DNA from: Neolewinella aurantiaca
GTDB lineage: Bacteria > Bacteroidota > Bacteroidia > Chitinophagales > Saprospiraceae
DNA length: 40,207 nucleotides
Assembly (NCBI RefSeq): GCF_008014675.1
Contig: NZ_VOXD01000005.1
Span: 137,721 to 177,927, forward strand
Reading direction: 5' to 3'
A model generated the notes under the pieces. It worked only from the letters and a program-made list of their open reading frames with translations. It was not told the DNA's origin and searched no databases. How positions within the stretch are numbered: position 1 is the stretch's first letter; each line of letters starts with the position of its first letter. A program made the translations under genes and the position numbers. This document shows, piece by piece, positions 24,959-33,349 of this stretch.

Positions 24959-25137
24959 GATATGGGTGTGACAGTGAAAGACCAATTTTTTTCGTAACCT
25001 GATTCAGGTGCTTGACCGAATTTAATGTCAACTTAGTCACAGTTTTTGCCTACTTCGCAAAAAACACGTATAAACACCTACAGTAAAGCGTGTTTATACA
25101 ATGCTGATTACTTCCAGACGGTATGTTCGGGGAAAAC

Positions 25138-25155
25138 GGCGCGGCCGCGGGTGCA
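25138..25155 (-). repeat. Dispersed 18-bp repeat, copy 9
   Basis: TGCACCCGCGGCCGCGCC, in the gap upstream of the cytochrome gene. Confidence 0.6.
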
Positions 25156-25492
25156 CTGTACGTTTAAGTTGCAAGGGCTTATACCTAAGCCGAAGTGATC
25201 AGGTACAAGACCCGGTTACTGGTTCTCAACCTGAAACTCGGTGGTGTTACGCCTTTTCATAATCCTAAGAGAAGCACTCAATTAAATTTAGCTTCGGCTC
25301 CCCAAATATGAAGGGCAATCGCACACGATTTTGATTGGCGATTCTTGATTTGCTGCGCAGTACTTCGTACTCTCGATATTTGATTCTTAATTTGGCTGCC
25401 GCAAGTACTACAGCCATCATAAAATTTCCAACTTGTGACATATTTTGCGGTTGCCCTGTCATAATGCGCGAGAACGACAGGTGCATTGGATC

Positions 25493-25583
25493 GGGCGCAA
25501 ACCAGATTGTCGCGATTGCTCCTCCCCAGCGCAGCGGTGTGGGGAGGCTGGGAGGGGGTTGAACGACAACCTGGTTTGCGCCC
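25493..25583 (-). mobile_element. 91-bp MITE-like element, copy 2 (inverted)
   Basis: Same 91 bp as the other two copies, in the opposite orientation. The terminal repeats are GGGCGCAAACCAGATTGTCG and a one-mismatch inverse. Perfect 8-bp target duplications ATTGGATC lie at 25485-25492 and 25584-25591. The flawless duplication argues for a fairly recent insertion between genes. Confidence 0.92.
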
Positions 25584-25697
25584 ATTGGATCTTATGGTTA
25601 CAGGCTCTCCCTTCAGGAGGCTACAACCAGTAAATGCCTGTGTTAAGCATTTTTCTTAGTACTGGTGATGGGTTAATTCTCCTTAAGTACACAGTAA

Positions 25698-26642
25698 ATG
25701 AACGTAACTAATCTTTCAGCCACCCCCATCAACAAGGTGATCGAATGTTTCCTGCTGGCATTCGAAAGCTACTTCGCCAGTATGCCAACCGACCACAGTT
25801 ATTACATTGACCGGTGGAAGGCAGCGGGGGTGGATTTTGAGCTTTCCTATGGGATGTTTGACGGTAACAACCTTATTGCCTTCATCATCCACGCAGTTGG
25901 CACAAGAGCAGGCACGCGAATCGCCTTCAACACCGGAACGGGAGTAATTCCCGAATACCGGGGCAGAAGAATCGTAAAGACCATCTACGAATTTGCCCTT
26001 AAAGACCTCCTCGGTAAAGGCATTGAACGAAGTACCCTCGAAGTAATTACACGAAACAACAAAGCCATCAAGGCTTACCAAAGCGTGGGCTTTCGGATCA
26101 CCAGGAGGTACAGTTGCTTCTCGGGGCAGGTCCAGGTAGAAAGCAAGGAGCGTCAGGAACTGAAAGAAATACCTTTAAGCGCGGTTAACTGGGAGGACCT
26201 GCCCAACCAGCCGTTTTACTCCTGGGATTTCCAGAAGGAAACCATTCTGCAACGGGATTACCGCTTTTACCAGGTTATTCACGAAGGAAGCGCCGAATCT
26301 TTTTTCGTCTACAGCCCGGAGACGCAGTACCTGGCCCAATTCGATCTGTTAAACACCGAAAAGATCGGGTGGGAAGGGCGCAAACCAGATAGTTCCTCAA
26401 CCCTCTCCCAGCCTCCCCACACCACTGCGCTGGGGAGAAGCAATCGCGACAATCTGGTTTGCGCCCGGTGGGAACGGCTCTTCCATGCAATTAGACAGGT
26501 CGCAGATTTTGTAAAAGTCATTAATGTGGATGAACGGCTGGAGGACAAGATTTCCGTAATCAATTCATCAGGCCTCGTAGCTACCGTAGAACAATATGAG
26601 ATGGAGATGGAGCTGAACGGTACCCCGGATTTCAACCAATAA
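25698..26642 (+). CDS. GNAT N-acetyltransferase carrying an in-frame 33-residue insertion
   Basis: 314 residues. The first 145 form a GNAT acetyl-CoA-dependent acyltransferase: the acetyl-CoA loop is in GVIPEYRGRRIVKTIYEFAL (about 82-101), followed by RNNKAIKAYQSVGF (about 119-132). A second, degenerate-looking alpha/beta half follows (145-300), as in two-domain GNATs. Residues 227-259 (GRKPDSSST to LVCARWE) are encoded by the 91-bp MITE-like element plus its 8-bp target duplication. Removing them restores a smooth GWERLFHAIRQ. The insertion falls between the last strands of the C-terminal half, away from the acetyl-CoA site, so the enzyme may still work. The substrate is unknown. The gene is monocistronic, 209 bp before sucC. 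Confidence 0.85.
   Translation: MNVTNLSATPINKVIECFLLAFESYFASMPTDHSYYIDRWKAAGVDFELSYGMFDGNNLIAFIIHAVGTRAGTRIAFNTGTGVIPEYRGRRIVKTIYEFALKDLLGKGIERSTLEVITRNNKAIKAYQSVGFRITRRYSCFSGQVQVESKERQELKEIPLSAVNWEDLPNQPFYSWDFQKETILQRDYRFYQVIHEGSAESFFVYSPETQYLAQFDLLNTEKIGWEGRKPDSSSTLSQPPHTTALGRSNRDNLVCARWERLFHAIRQVADFVKVINVDERLEDKISVINSSGLVATVEQYEMEMELNGTPDFNQ
26376..26466 (+). mobile_element. 91-bp MITE-like element, copy 3, inside a coding sequence
   Basis: The terminal inverted repeats are as in the other copies, with a few changes (GATAGTTCCTC for GATTGTCGCTC). Perfect 8-bp target duplications GGTGGGAA lie at 26368-26375 and 26467-26474. Element plus duplication is 99 bp, 33 codons without a stop, so the host gene stays open. 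It begins exactly at codon 227. Confidence 0.93.
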
Positions 26643-26702
26643 CACATCAGTTTCCAAAGGAGCAATTCTGTACGGGAGATTCCGGTGAAACTATCCTAAC
26701 TC

Positions 26703-26720
26703 TGCACCTGCGGTCGCGCC
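26703..26720 (+). repeat. Dispersed 18-bp repeat, copy 10
   Basis: TGCACCTGCGGTCGCGCC, between the GNAT gene and sucC. Confidence 0.65.
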
Positions 26721-26791
26721 CCATTCGGTTTGTAGTGTGTCAACAAGTAGCAGCTTCACAGCTTTTGTAACAATATCCTTCACCCTGCACC

Positions 26792-26821
26792 TTGCAACCT
26801 GCAAGCATTTACCTATCTTCG
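26792..26821 (+). promoter_or_regulatory. Promoter for sucC
   Basis: TTG at 26792-26794 (within CCTTGC), a 19-bp spacer and TATCTTCG at 26814-26821 match the Bacteroidota -33/-7 pattern with one mismatch in TAnnTTTG. The ATG of sucC is 30 bp further on, after an AAAGAAAG stretch. Confidence 0.45.
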
Positions 26822-26851
26822 CCCTCAAATTATTAAAGAAAGCCTCTAAAT

Positions 26852-28054
26852 ATGAACCTCCACGAATACCAAGGCAAGAGCATCCTCACTAAGTACGGCG
26901 TGCCGATCCAGAACGGCTACGCAGCCGACACCAAGGAAGAAGCCCTCGCCATGTATGACAAGCTCGCTGAAGAAACCGGAAGTGGTTTCGCCGTAATCAA
27001 AGCTCAGATCCACGCAGGTGGACGTGGCAAAGGTGGTGGTGTAAAGCTGGCCAAAAACCGCGACGAGGCCCAGGGTTACATCAACGACATTCTCGGAATG
27101 CAACTCAAGACCCCCCAGACTCCGGGAGGCATGGAAGGCCCCGGCAAGCAGGTCAACAAAATCCTCGTAGCCGAAGATGCTTACGCGCCTGACTTCGACG
27201 CATGCAAAGAATACTACGTTTCCATCCTGATGGACCGCGCCCGCAAGCAGAACGTCATCATCCACTCTACCCAGGGTGGTATGGACATTGAGGCCGTAGC
27301 CGAAGAAACGCCACACCTCGTTCACAAGACCTACATCGATCCCGAACTCGGCATGCAGCCCTTCAACGCCCGCGAAGTAGCCTTTAACCTCGGCCTCTCC
27401 GGTACTGCGTTCAAGAACATGACCAAGTTCATCTACAAGCTCTACGCCGCTTACATCGGTGCTGATGCTGCCCTGATCGAGATCAACCCTACCCTGCACA
27501 ACGCAAACGACGAGATCATCGCCGTTGACTGTAAGTTCAGCGTAGACGCCAACGCACTTTACCGCCACAAAGACATCGCCGAAATGCGCGATAAAACGGA
27601 GGAAGACGCCGTTGAAGTGGAAGCCGGTGAGTACGGCCTCAACTACGTAAACCTCGACGGTAACGTCGGCTGTATGGTAAACGGTGCTGGTCTCGCGATG
27701 GCAACCATGGACATCATCAAGCTCTCCGGTGGCGAACCCGCCAACTTCCTCGACGTAGGAGGTACTGCTGACGCCGAACGCGTAGAGAAGGCATTCCGCA
27801 TGATCCTCAGCGATGAGAAGGTTGAAGCTATCCTGATCAACATCTTCGGCGGTATCGTCCGTTGTGACCGTGTTGCCCAGGGTGTAATCGATGCTTACAA
27901 GAACATCGGTGACATCAAGGTGCCGATCATCGTTCGCCTTCAGGGTACGAACGCCGTTGAAGCCAAGCAAATGATCGACGAGTCGGGCCTGAATGTTCGC
28001 TCTGCCATCACGCTTCAGGATGCTGCCGACGTAGTGAAAGACGTACTTTCCTAA
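26852..28054 (+). CDS. sucC: Succinate-CoA ligase (ADP-forming) subunit beta
   Basis: TCA-cycle enzyme subunit that, with SucD, converts succinyl-CoA, ADP and phosphate to succinate, CoA and ATP. The 400 residues are close to the usual length of 388-400. The N-terminal ATP-grasp domain starts [12 protein letters not shown] and has the glycine loop [15 protein letters not shown] (about 52-66). The C-terminal CoA-ligase domain has [29 protein letters not shown] and [10 protein letters not shown]. No sucD is adjacent, as is common in Bacteroidota, where the two subunits are unlinked. It is monocistronic with a strong hairpin after the stop. The complete frame shows no oddities. Confidence 0.97.
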   Translation: MNLHEYQGKSILTKYGVPIQNGYAADTKEEALAMYDKLAEETGSGFAVIKAQIHAGGRGKGGGVKLAKNRDEAQGYINDILGMQLKTPQTPGGMEGPGKQVNKILVAEDAYAPDFDACKEYYVSILMDRARKQNVIIHSTQGGMDIEAVAEETPHLVHKTYIDPELGMQPFNAREVAFNLGLSGTAFKNMTKFIYKLYAAYIGADAALIEINPTLHNANDEIIAVDCKFSVDANALYRHKDIAEMRDKTEEDAVEVEAGEYGLNYVNLDGNVGCMVNGAGLAMATMDIIKLSGGEPANFLDVGGTADAERVEKAFRMILSDEKVEAILINIFGGIVRCDRVAQGVIDAYKNIGDIKVPIIVRLQGTNAVEAKQMIDESGLNVRSAITLQDAADVVKDVLS

Positions 28055-28085
28055 GAAGTCGCCTCAAAAGCACACCAAACGCCAA

Positions 28086-28118
28086 AACGGGCCGTCGGAT
28101 CATATCCGGCGGCCCGTT
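28086..28118 (+). terminator. Terminator after sucC
   Basis: AACGGGCCGTCGGAT-CAT-ATCCGGCGGCCCGTT forms a 15-bp stem with one T:G pair and a 3-nt loop, 32 bp past the stop. It is followed by CTGCTTTAG, a weak U-run. The strong GC stem makes it the best candidate terminator here. Confidence 0.7.
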
Positions 28119-28213
28119 CTGCTTTAGCCCGGCATTGGTTAAGGTCTGTTAAGGTAAAGAGCCGCACCCAACATCGGCCGGCGTTAAGAAGTTTGCACAT
28201 CAAACTTCGAATA

Positions 28214-28723
28214 ATGCGACTCTTCATTTTTCTATTTGCTCTCTGTATCATATCCTCTGTTTCTGCTTTCAACTGGGAACCAACCGACGCGTACGCCATC
28301 AAGTTTTCCACGGCTAAAGCCGAAGGGACTTTTACCGACCTAAAGGGTACGATCGACTTTGACGCTGACGACCTCGCCAACGCCAACTTCGATGTTTCGG
28401 TAGCTGCAGCCAGCATCAATACCGGGAATAATACAAAAGATAAACATGCCATCGGCGAAAGCTGGCTCGATGCGGAACACTTTCCACGCATCAGCTTCCA
28501 GTCCCACACCTTCCGGGAGTCCGGTGACGGCTACATTGTCGATGGTCAACTGACCATTCACGGAAAAAAACGGCCTGTATCTATTCCTTTCTCCTTCGAC
28601 GACAATGTTTTTCACGGCGAACTCTCCATCAACCGGCGGGATTTCGGCATCGAAGGCCCGTTTCTGTTCGGCGGTCTGGTAGGCGACGATGTGATGGTAT
28701 CGCTCCAAATTCCCGTGAAATAA
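28214..28723 (+). CDS. YceI-family periplasmic lipid-binding protein
   Basis: 169 residues from ATG 28214-28216; the alternative seven residues upstream add nothing. The signal peptide MRLFIFLFALCIISSVSA is followed by a YceI lipocalin-like barrel: GTFTDLKGTIDFDADDLANA, SINTGNNTKDKHAIGESWLDAEHFPRI, then QLTIHGKKRPVSIPFSF and FGIEGPFLFGGLVGDDVMV. YceI proteins bind polyisoprenoids or fatty acids in a central cavity. The gene converges with a duplicated-domain lipoprotein gene 22 bp away. It has no operon partner and no visible regulation. Confidence 0.93.
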   Translation: MRLFIFLFALCIISSVSAFNWEPTDAYAIKFSTAKAEGTFTDLKGTIDFDADDLANANFDVSVAAASINTGNNTKDKHAIGESWLDAEHFPRISFQSHTFRESGDGYIVDGQLTIHGKKRPVSIPFSFDDNVFHGELSINRRDFGIEGPFLFGGLVGDDVMVSLQIPVK

Positions 28724-28745
28724 ACACCGAAAGCTAAGCCGTCGC

Positions 28746-29984
28746 CTAGCGCTCCAGAAGAACCATTATCATGGCGACTTCAGGGTCCGATTTTTTCACG
28801 GCTTCGGCATCGCTGCTCACCTCCATGTCGTCGTTGTAGGTATATGTTTTTCCAGCAGTATTGATGTCGAAAAACATATTCGTCTTTTCCAGGCTTCCTC
28901 CTCCCCAACTGTTGACACTTCCGGCGCCTTCGTAATTGTGCGAATAGATCATAAGCGGTGCTCCGTTGACCGTACGGACCTCCGCGAGGCGATCGCCTAC
29001 CCTGATGTCAGTGCCGGCAAGGTGCCAGTCGCCTCCTTTTTTACTGATCCGGAACTCGACGCCCTCGAGGTATCCGTCTTCGTCGGGGAAACCGATCTCG
29101 ACCTCGTTTTCAGTTCCGGGGAAAAGCCGGAAGCCGGGTACACTTACGCCGCCGTCCAGATCGTATTCCATCGGTTCAACGTTTCCTTCGCCGTACACCA
29201 GCGGCAGGTCTTCCGGTTCAACGATCGCCGTCATGGCTCCGAAGCGATAACCGGGGACGATACTGAAATCGGTCTGCGCCGGGATGCCGTCTTCGCTGAC
29301 CTCGGGTGCGAGGAGGTAAACGGATATATCAGCAACGGTGATTCCCAGCCCTTTCAGGTTTGGGTTATCGGTACTCACTTCCGTATCTCCCATTAGTTCA
29401 TCGGGCAATAGTTGGCCGTTGGGTAGTACCGGAGTAGTCAAGGTGGCCCCGATTTTATCGAGTTCGCCGCCGTTCCAGTCCATCACTGTTCCGCCGTAAT
29501 CCCATTCGTACCCGAGGAAGGTGATGGGCTTTCCGTTTATTTCTTTGAGCTCGTGCAACGATGTACCGACCGTCACCGGGCTGCCGGCCATCCGCCATTC
29601 GGAACCTTCCTTTCTAATCACAATGGTTAGTTCTTCGATACCGTTTTCTTCATTGGGGAACATGACATCCGCTTCGTTTTTGGTGCCGGGAAACAGGCGG
29701 TAGCCCGGGGTAGTAAATCCTTCACCGATCGGGACTTCGATTTCTGCGATCTGATCGCCGTAAAGAAAATCGAGGTCTTCTTCGTGGGTCGCTCCCGTAA
29801 TTTTCCCGAAGCGCTCTTCGGGAACATAAGTGAGGTCGTCCCCAACAGATACTGTTGTTTCCGAAGCGGATGCTTCAGCAGGCGCGGCCGCAGGTGCAGG
29901 GGAGGTTTCAGGGGCATCGTTCTGGCGGCAGGCGGCAGCCGTTACCAGCAGGCTTGCGGTAAAAATCAGGCAGGATAGTCTCAT
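28746..29984 (-). CDS. Lipoprotein with two copies of an unrecognised ~130-residue domain
   Basis: 412 residues. The lipoprotein signal ends LLVTAAAC with Cys19. A Pro/Ala-rich linker (22-45, APAAAPAE) follows, coded partly by an 18-bp repeat. Residues of about 54-183 and 242-373 are two copies of one domain. Shared features are RFG near the start, FLYG/LVYG, GYRLFPGTKNE with GFRLFPGTENE, the pairs EGSEWRMAG/GGDWHLAG, and NGKPI/NGAPL before a Gly-rich strand. A similar third motif is not present. I do not recognise the domain. It probably acts in the periplasm or at the outer membrane. The gene stands alone, and hairpin repeats lie upstream of its start. Confidence 0.72.
   Translation of the reverse strand: MRLSCLIFTASLLVTAAACRQNDAPETSPAPAAAPAEASASETTVSVGDDLTYVPEERFGKITGATHEEDLDFLYGDQIAEIEVPIGEGFTTPGYRLFPGTKNEADVMFPNEENGIEELTIVIRKEGSEWRMAGSPVTVGTSLHELKEINGKPITFLGYEWDYGGTVMDWNGGELDKIGATLTTPVLPNGQLLPDELMGDTEVSTDNPNLKGLGITVADISVYLLAPEVSEDGIPAQTDFSIVPGYRFGAMTAIVEPEDLPLVYGEGNVEPMEYDLDGGVSVPGFRLFPGTENEVEIGFPDEDGYLEGVEFRISKKGGDWHLAGTDIRVGDRLAEVRTVNGAPLMIYSHNYEGAGSVNSWGGGSLEKTNMFFDINTAGKTYTYNDDMEVSSDAEAVKKSDPEVAMIMVLLER
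29881..29898 (-). repeat. Dispersed 18-bp repeat, copy 11
   Basis: TGCACCTGCGGCCGCGCC, identical to copy 1, coding part of the APAAAPA linker of the duplicated-domain lipoprotein. Confidence 0.75.
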
Positions 29985-30051
29985 AGTGAAAGGTGGGTTC
30001 TGAAGATTTTCTATAGATCAAAGCTAAGGGAATAATCTTACCTTCCGTTCG

Positions 30052-30175
30052 GCAGCCTTCAGGCTGCTGCCTCCTAAACCTCAACTCGGAAAAAGTACGC
30101 CAAAGCAGCAGCTGCTTAGCTGCGAAGCAAACAAACCACTGCCATATTACTTTTCAAGCCACCGGCTGAAGCCGG
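30052..30175. repeat. Three short hairpins in an intergenic repeat patch
   Basis: GCAGCC-TTCA-GGCTGC (30052-30067), GCAGCT-GCTT-AGCTGC (30108-30123) and CCGGCT-GA-AGCCGG (30162-30175) lie within 125 bp between the lipoprotein and YitT genes. The third is identical in 14 bases to the hairpin inside the 118-bp repeats at the window end, and its inverse resembles the GGGCTTCAGCCC hairpin of the RAYT array. Confidence 0.6.
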
Positions 30176-30217
30176 GCCTGCTGTTGCGGGGGACGATGCC
30201 GCTCCACAGCCCAATCA

Positions 30218-31081
30218 TTAGTGCACCCCTTTACGGCGGACCATCCCGCCCCGCGTGTCATTGATGGAACTCATCGTGATGAAGGCATTACCGTCGATCT
30301 CCTCAACGATGCGGGTAAGTTTACTGATTTCCAGCCGGGTGATTACGGTATAGATAATGTCGATCTCCTGACCCGCAGCATCGGCGCGGTAGCCACCGCG
30401 CCCACGGTAAAGGGTAACGCCACTGCCCAGTTCTTCGATGAGCGCCTGCCGTACAACGTCGCTCTGGCCGGAGATGATGGTCACCCCCGTATATTCCTCC
30501 ACCCCATCGATCACGAAGTCAAGCGCTTTCGACGCCACTATGTAGGTAAGCAAAGAGTACAGCGCCTGCTCGATGGACAGCAGATATGCGGCAAAACCGA
30601 AGATGACAATATTAATCAGGATTACCCAATCACTGACCTTTGCCCCAACCTTCCGGCTCAGGAAGATCGCCAGTACTTCGGTGCCATCGAGCACACTGCC
30701 CCCCCGCATCGAGAGGCCGATACCACACCCGAGGAAGAAACCCCCAAAGACGGATACAAGCAACTTGTCTTCGGTTACCTCCGGGAAATGAACTGAGTAG
30801 ATTGTGATCGCAAGCAGCGTGATCGCAAGCGCCGTCTTAATCGCGAAGCGGCGACCAATCACGATTCTGCCCAACAAAAGAAAGGGAAGGTTGACCAGCA
30901 AAATCAGCACGGACAAACGAAGACCAGTAAGATGAACCAGTAAAAGAGAGATACCGGTTACTCCTCCGTCGATGAAGTGGTTGGGTAGAAGAAAGCTTTC
31001 GAGACCGAAGGCCGCAGCGGCAACTCCCGCCAGCATAAAAACTCCATCTTTAATCAGGCCGGTAATTTGGTTTTTAGTCAT
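30218..31081 (-). CDS. YitT family membrane protein
   Basis: 287 residues with five or six membrane helices in the N-terminal 190 (DUF161/YitT_membrane; LLPNHFIDGGVTGISLLL, SMRGGSVLDGTEVLAIFLSR). A soluble DUF2179 domain at about 195-285 follows (YTGVTIISGQ, YTVITRLEISKLTRIVEEID, INDTRGGMVRRK). The family is widespread, and its transport or regulatory role is unsettled. The upstream gap also serves a divergent lipoprotein gene, which starts 108 bp away. No operon partner is seen downstream, where a hairpin repeat patch lies. Confidence 0.9.
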   Translation of the reverse strand: MTKNQITGLIKDGVFMLAGVAAAAFGLESFLLPNHFIDGGVTGISLLLVHLTGLRLSVLILLVNLPFLLLGRIVIGRRFAIKTALAITLLAITIYSVHFPEVTEDKLLVSVFGGFFLGCGIGLSMRGGSVLDGTEVLAIFLSRKVGAKVSDWVILINIVIFGFAAYLLSIEQALYSLLTYIVASKALDFVIDGVEEYTGVTIISGQSDVVRQALIEELGSGVTLYRGRGGYRADAAGQEIDIIYTVITRLEISKLTRIVEEIDGNAFITMSSINDTRGGMVRRKGVH

Positions 31082-31189
31082 GGGAAGAAAGCTATTTGGG
31101 ATGCATTAAACATCCGTTAAATTCAGGCAGATAGTAGTAAATGCCCCGGTGTACTCTTAAGTTTGAACACACCTCAAAACCTTTTAACT

Positions 31190-31741
31190 ATGAAGATCTT
31201 TTTCAGCTTGCTGAGCACCCTGCTCATTGCCGCCCTCGCCTTTGGTTGCACTGACGACGATCAGCTCCAACCAATCGCCGAAGACATCCCATTCCTTGAC
31301 GGAGGGTTCACCTTCGATAAAGCAGTGCTTGAACCTGCTTTCTCTAATCCCGACGGAACCTTCAACGCAAAACTTTACCTGCTTGGAGCTCCGGCAGAAT
31401 TGACCGGCAGCGGCCTCACCGGCCTGCCGGCCGACGCCATGGAATTCTCCTTCCAGTCGTTACCCGCGAGAGGCATCTTACCCGACGGAGAGTACACCGT
31501 AGGCTTGCCCAACGACGGTGGAGATGTCCTGAACGCTTACATAAAAGACAACCTCCAAATCACCTTCACCGACCTGCATTTCGTCAACTCTGACACCCTC
31601 ACTGTCGGCACTTCCGGGGAGAACCGGACCTTCACGCTGGAAGTCTCCGTATTTAATGATCAAAACTCTCAGTACGATTCTTCGGTAGAAGGCACCCCGC
31701 TTTCCGGCTCCGTTACCGTTCCTATGAGCGTATTCGAATAA
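31190..31741 (+). CDS. Small lipoprotein of unknown function
   Basis: 183 residues from ATG 31190-31192; a TTG 27 bp upstream is unlikely because it lies in the -7 element. The signal MKIFFSLLSTLLIAALAFGC has a good lipobox (AFGC) followed by TDDDQ. The mature part is a beta-rich protein with SRGILPDGEYTV-like strands, suggesting a small immunoglobulin-like fold. A -7 element TAAGTTTG lies at 31158-31165 with no clear -33 TTG. It converges with the xylulokinase gene, leaving 11 bp between stops. No family recognised. Confidence 0.7.
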   Translation: MKIFFSLLSTLLIAALAFGCTDDDQLQPIAEDIPFLDGGFTFDKAVLEPAFSNPDGTFNAKLYLLGAPAELTGSGLTGLPADAMEFSFQSLPARGILPDGEYTVGLPNDGGDVLNAYIKDNLQITFTDLHFVNSDTLTVGTSGENRTFTLEVSVFNDQNSQYDSSVEGTPLSGSVTVPMSVFE

Positions 31742-31752
31742 TCGAACTAACC

Positions 31753-33234
31753 TTACATCATCTTCCGAAGCCCGGCTTCCCAGATCGCATACGCCTCCTG
31801 GAGCCGGGCTTTGTTGTCTCCTGGCTTTACTGATGACAACACCTCCTGTCGGCCGACGGCCTCGCCGATGTTTTTCGCGAGCCCCACAGAAACCGCTGAA
31901 GCAAGCGCCGCGCCTACCGCACCGGTCGTATTGTGAACTTCGATGGTGGCTCCGGTGAGCGTGGCGATGGTTTCGCTGAAGACTTTACTCTGAAAGAGAT
32001 TGTCGTTGCCCACCCGGATAGTGCTGAGGTCGACCCCCAGCTCCTTCATCACCTTCATCCCGTACACGAAGGCGAAGGCGATGCCCTCCAACCCGGCGCG
32101 GACAATGTGAGCTTTGCCGTGGCGATTGAGGTCAAGGCCGAGGAGGTGTGCGCCTACGTTTTTGTTGCCGAGCATCCGCTCGGGGCCGTTACCGAAGGGT
32201 AGGAAGTGAAGGCCGTCGCTGCCAACGGGCACGTTCCCGGCCATCGTTTCCATTTCGCCGTAGCTCAGTGCCTCGCCGCCGATCAGGTTCTTCACCCAAC
32301 GGTGCAGGATGCCCGAGCCGTTGATGCACAGCAGCACCCCGATGCGGGGTGCTCCGCCTTCATGATTTACGTGAGCGAAGGAATTGACCCTTTGCTGCGG
32401 ATCGAAGGCCAATCGGTCGGTAACGCCATACACCACTCCGGAAGTACCGCCGGTGGCGGCCACTTCGCCGGGCGCGAGGACATTGAGGCTCAAAGCGTTG
32501 TTCGGCTGATCTCCGGCGCGGTAACCAACAACGGTGCCGGGCATCAGGCCAAGCTCCCGGGCAGCGGCTTCGGTCAGTTTACCCTGCCCGCCAACGGCGG
32601 GCACACGAGGAGGAATCTTGCTTTCGTCGAGGCCCATCTCTTCCATAACGAGCCCGGCCAGTTGGTTTTCTTTGAAGTCCCAAAATACGCCTTCGCTTAG
32701 GCCGGTAATGGTGGTGGTTGCTTCGCCGGTGAGGCGCAGGGCGATGTAGTCTCCGGGCAGCATGGCGTAGCGGGCGGCCTTATAGTTGTCGGGTTCGTTG
32801 TCGGCGACCCACTTCAGTTTAGCTGCCGTGAAGTTACCGGGGCTATTGAGACAGTGCTCCAGACAGGTCTCTGCGCCAATACCTTTGAAGGCTTCCTCAC
32901 CGGTTCCGACGGCGCGGCCATCGCACCAGATGATGGAAGGACGAACGACTTCATTTTCGGCATCCACCATCACCAGGCCGTGCATTTGGTAGCCGATCCC
33001 CACTGCTTTTATATCCTCATTTTGCACCTGCGTTCGCGCAAGAATATCTTTCGTTGCCGCTACCACGTATTTGTACCAGTCTTCCGGGTTTTGCTCGGCC
33101 CATCCGGCTTCGGGAGCGTCCATACTCATTTCCGTATCCGGAGCGGTGACGCGGGCAAGCACCCTGCCGGTTTCAGCCTCCACGAGAGCTGCTTTTACTG
33201 AAGAGGAACCGATGTCGTAGCCGATGGTGTACAA
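31753..33234 (-). CDS. xylB: Xylulokinase (FGGY family)
   Basis: 493 residues if translation begins at TTG 33232-33234, giving the normal FGGY start (M)YTIGYDIGSSSVKAAL. A longer ATG frame to 33300 adds 22 residues of non-family sequence. Features are the N-terminal phosphate loop (DIGSSSVK), the substrate motif GYQMHGLVMVD and W-CDGRA (IIWCDGRAV). The second ATPase half has GDQPNNALSLNVLAPGEVAATGGTSG and LEGIAFAFVYGMK. Length and motifs fit D-xylulose kinase, which feeds the pentose phosphate pathway. No xylA or transporter adjoins it, so xylulose is the best guess rather than proven. The upstream spacer carries a dispersed repeat and nested inverted repeats. Confidence 0.88.
   Translation of the reverse strand: MYTIGYDIGSSSVKAALVEAETGRVLARVTAPDTEMSMDAPEAGWAEQNPEDWYKYVVAATKDILARTQVQNEDIKAVGIGYQMHGLVMVDAENEVVRPSIIWCDGRAVGTGEEAFKGIGAETCLEHCLNSPGNFTAAKLKWVADNEPDNYKAARYAMLPGDYIALRLTGEATTTITGLSEGVFWDFKENQLAGLVMEEMGLDESKIPPRVPAVGGQGKLTEAAARELGLMPGTVVGYRAGDQPNNALSLNVLAPGEVAATGGTSGVVYGVTDRLAFDPQQRVNSFAHVNHEGGAPRIGVLLCINGSGILHRWVKNLIGGEALSYGEMETMAGNVPVGSDGLHFLPFGNGPERMLGNKNVGAHLLGLDLNRHGKAHIVRAGLEGIAFAFVYGMKVMKELGVDLSTIRVGNDNLFQSKVFSETIATLTGATIEVHNTTGAVGAALASAVSVGLAKNIGEAVGRQEVLSSVKPGDNKARLQEAYAIWEAGLRKMM
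33023..33040 (+). repeat. Dispersed 18-bp repeat, copy 12
   Basis: TGCACCTGCGTTCGCGCA, inside xylB (ARTQVQ on the coding strand). Confidence 0.6.
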
Positions 33235-33349
33235 GTGAAAATATTTGAATGAACGATGAATTAAGCTGCCGCAAAACAAGCGGATGTGCAATATATACAC
33301 TGAAGATTTAGCGATAAGATTGCAATCGATTTCAGGGTTCGGATTTTTT

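Larger units (their letters stand above)
24959..25697. other. Intergenic region with MITE-like copy 2 and diverged direct repeats
   Basis: No gene is supported over about 740 bp. It holds an 18-bp repeat (25138-25155), two diverged direct copies 42 bp apart starting at 25340 and 25382 (GATTCTTGATTTGCTGCGCA versus GATTCTTAATTTGGCTGCCG), and the 91-bp element at 25493-25583. A GTACTTCGTACTC stretch at 25360-25372 reappears inverted at 39742-39754. The remainder shows nothing recognisable. Confidence 0.5.

Noticed and set aside
25340..25425. The 42-bp diverged direct repeat as part of a larger mobile element
   Set aside because: Only two imperfect copies and no terminal repeats or target duplication; too weak to call.
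26846..27970. Open frame of 374 residues antisense to sucC
   Set aside because: It is the exact shadow of a highly conserved gene with biased codons; no independent protein features.
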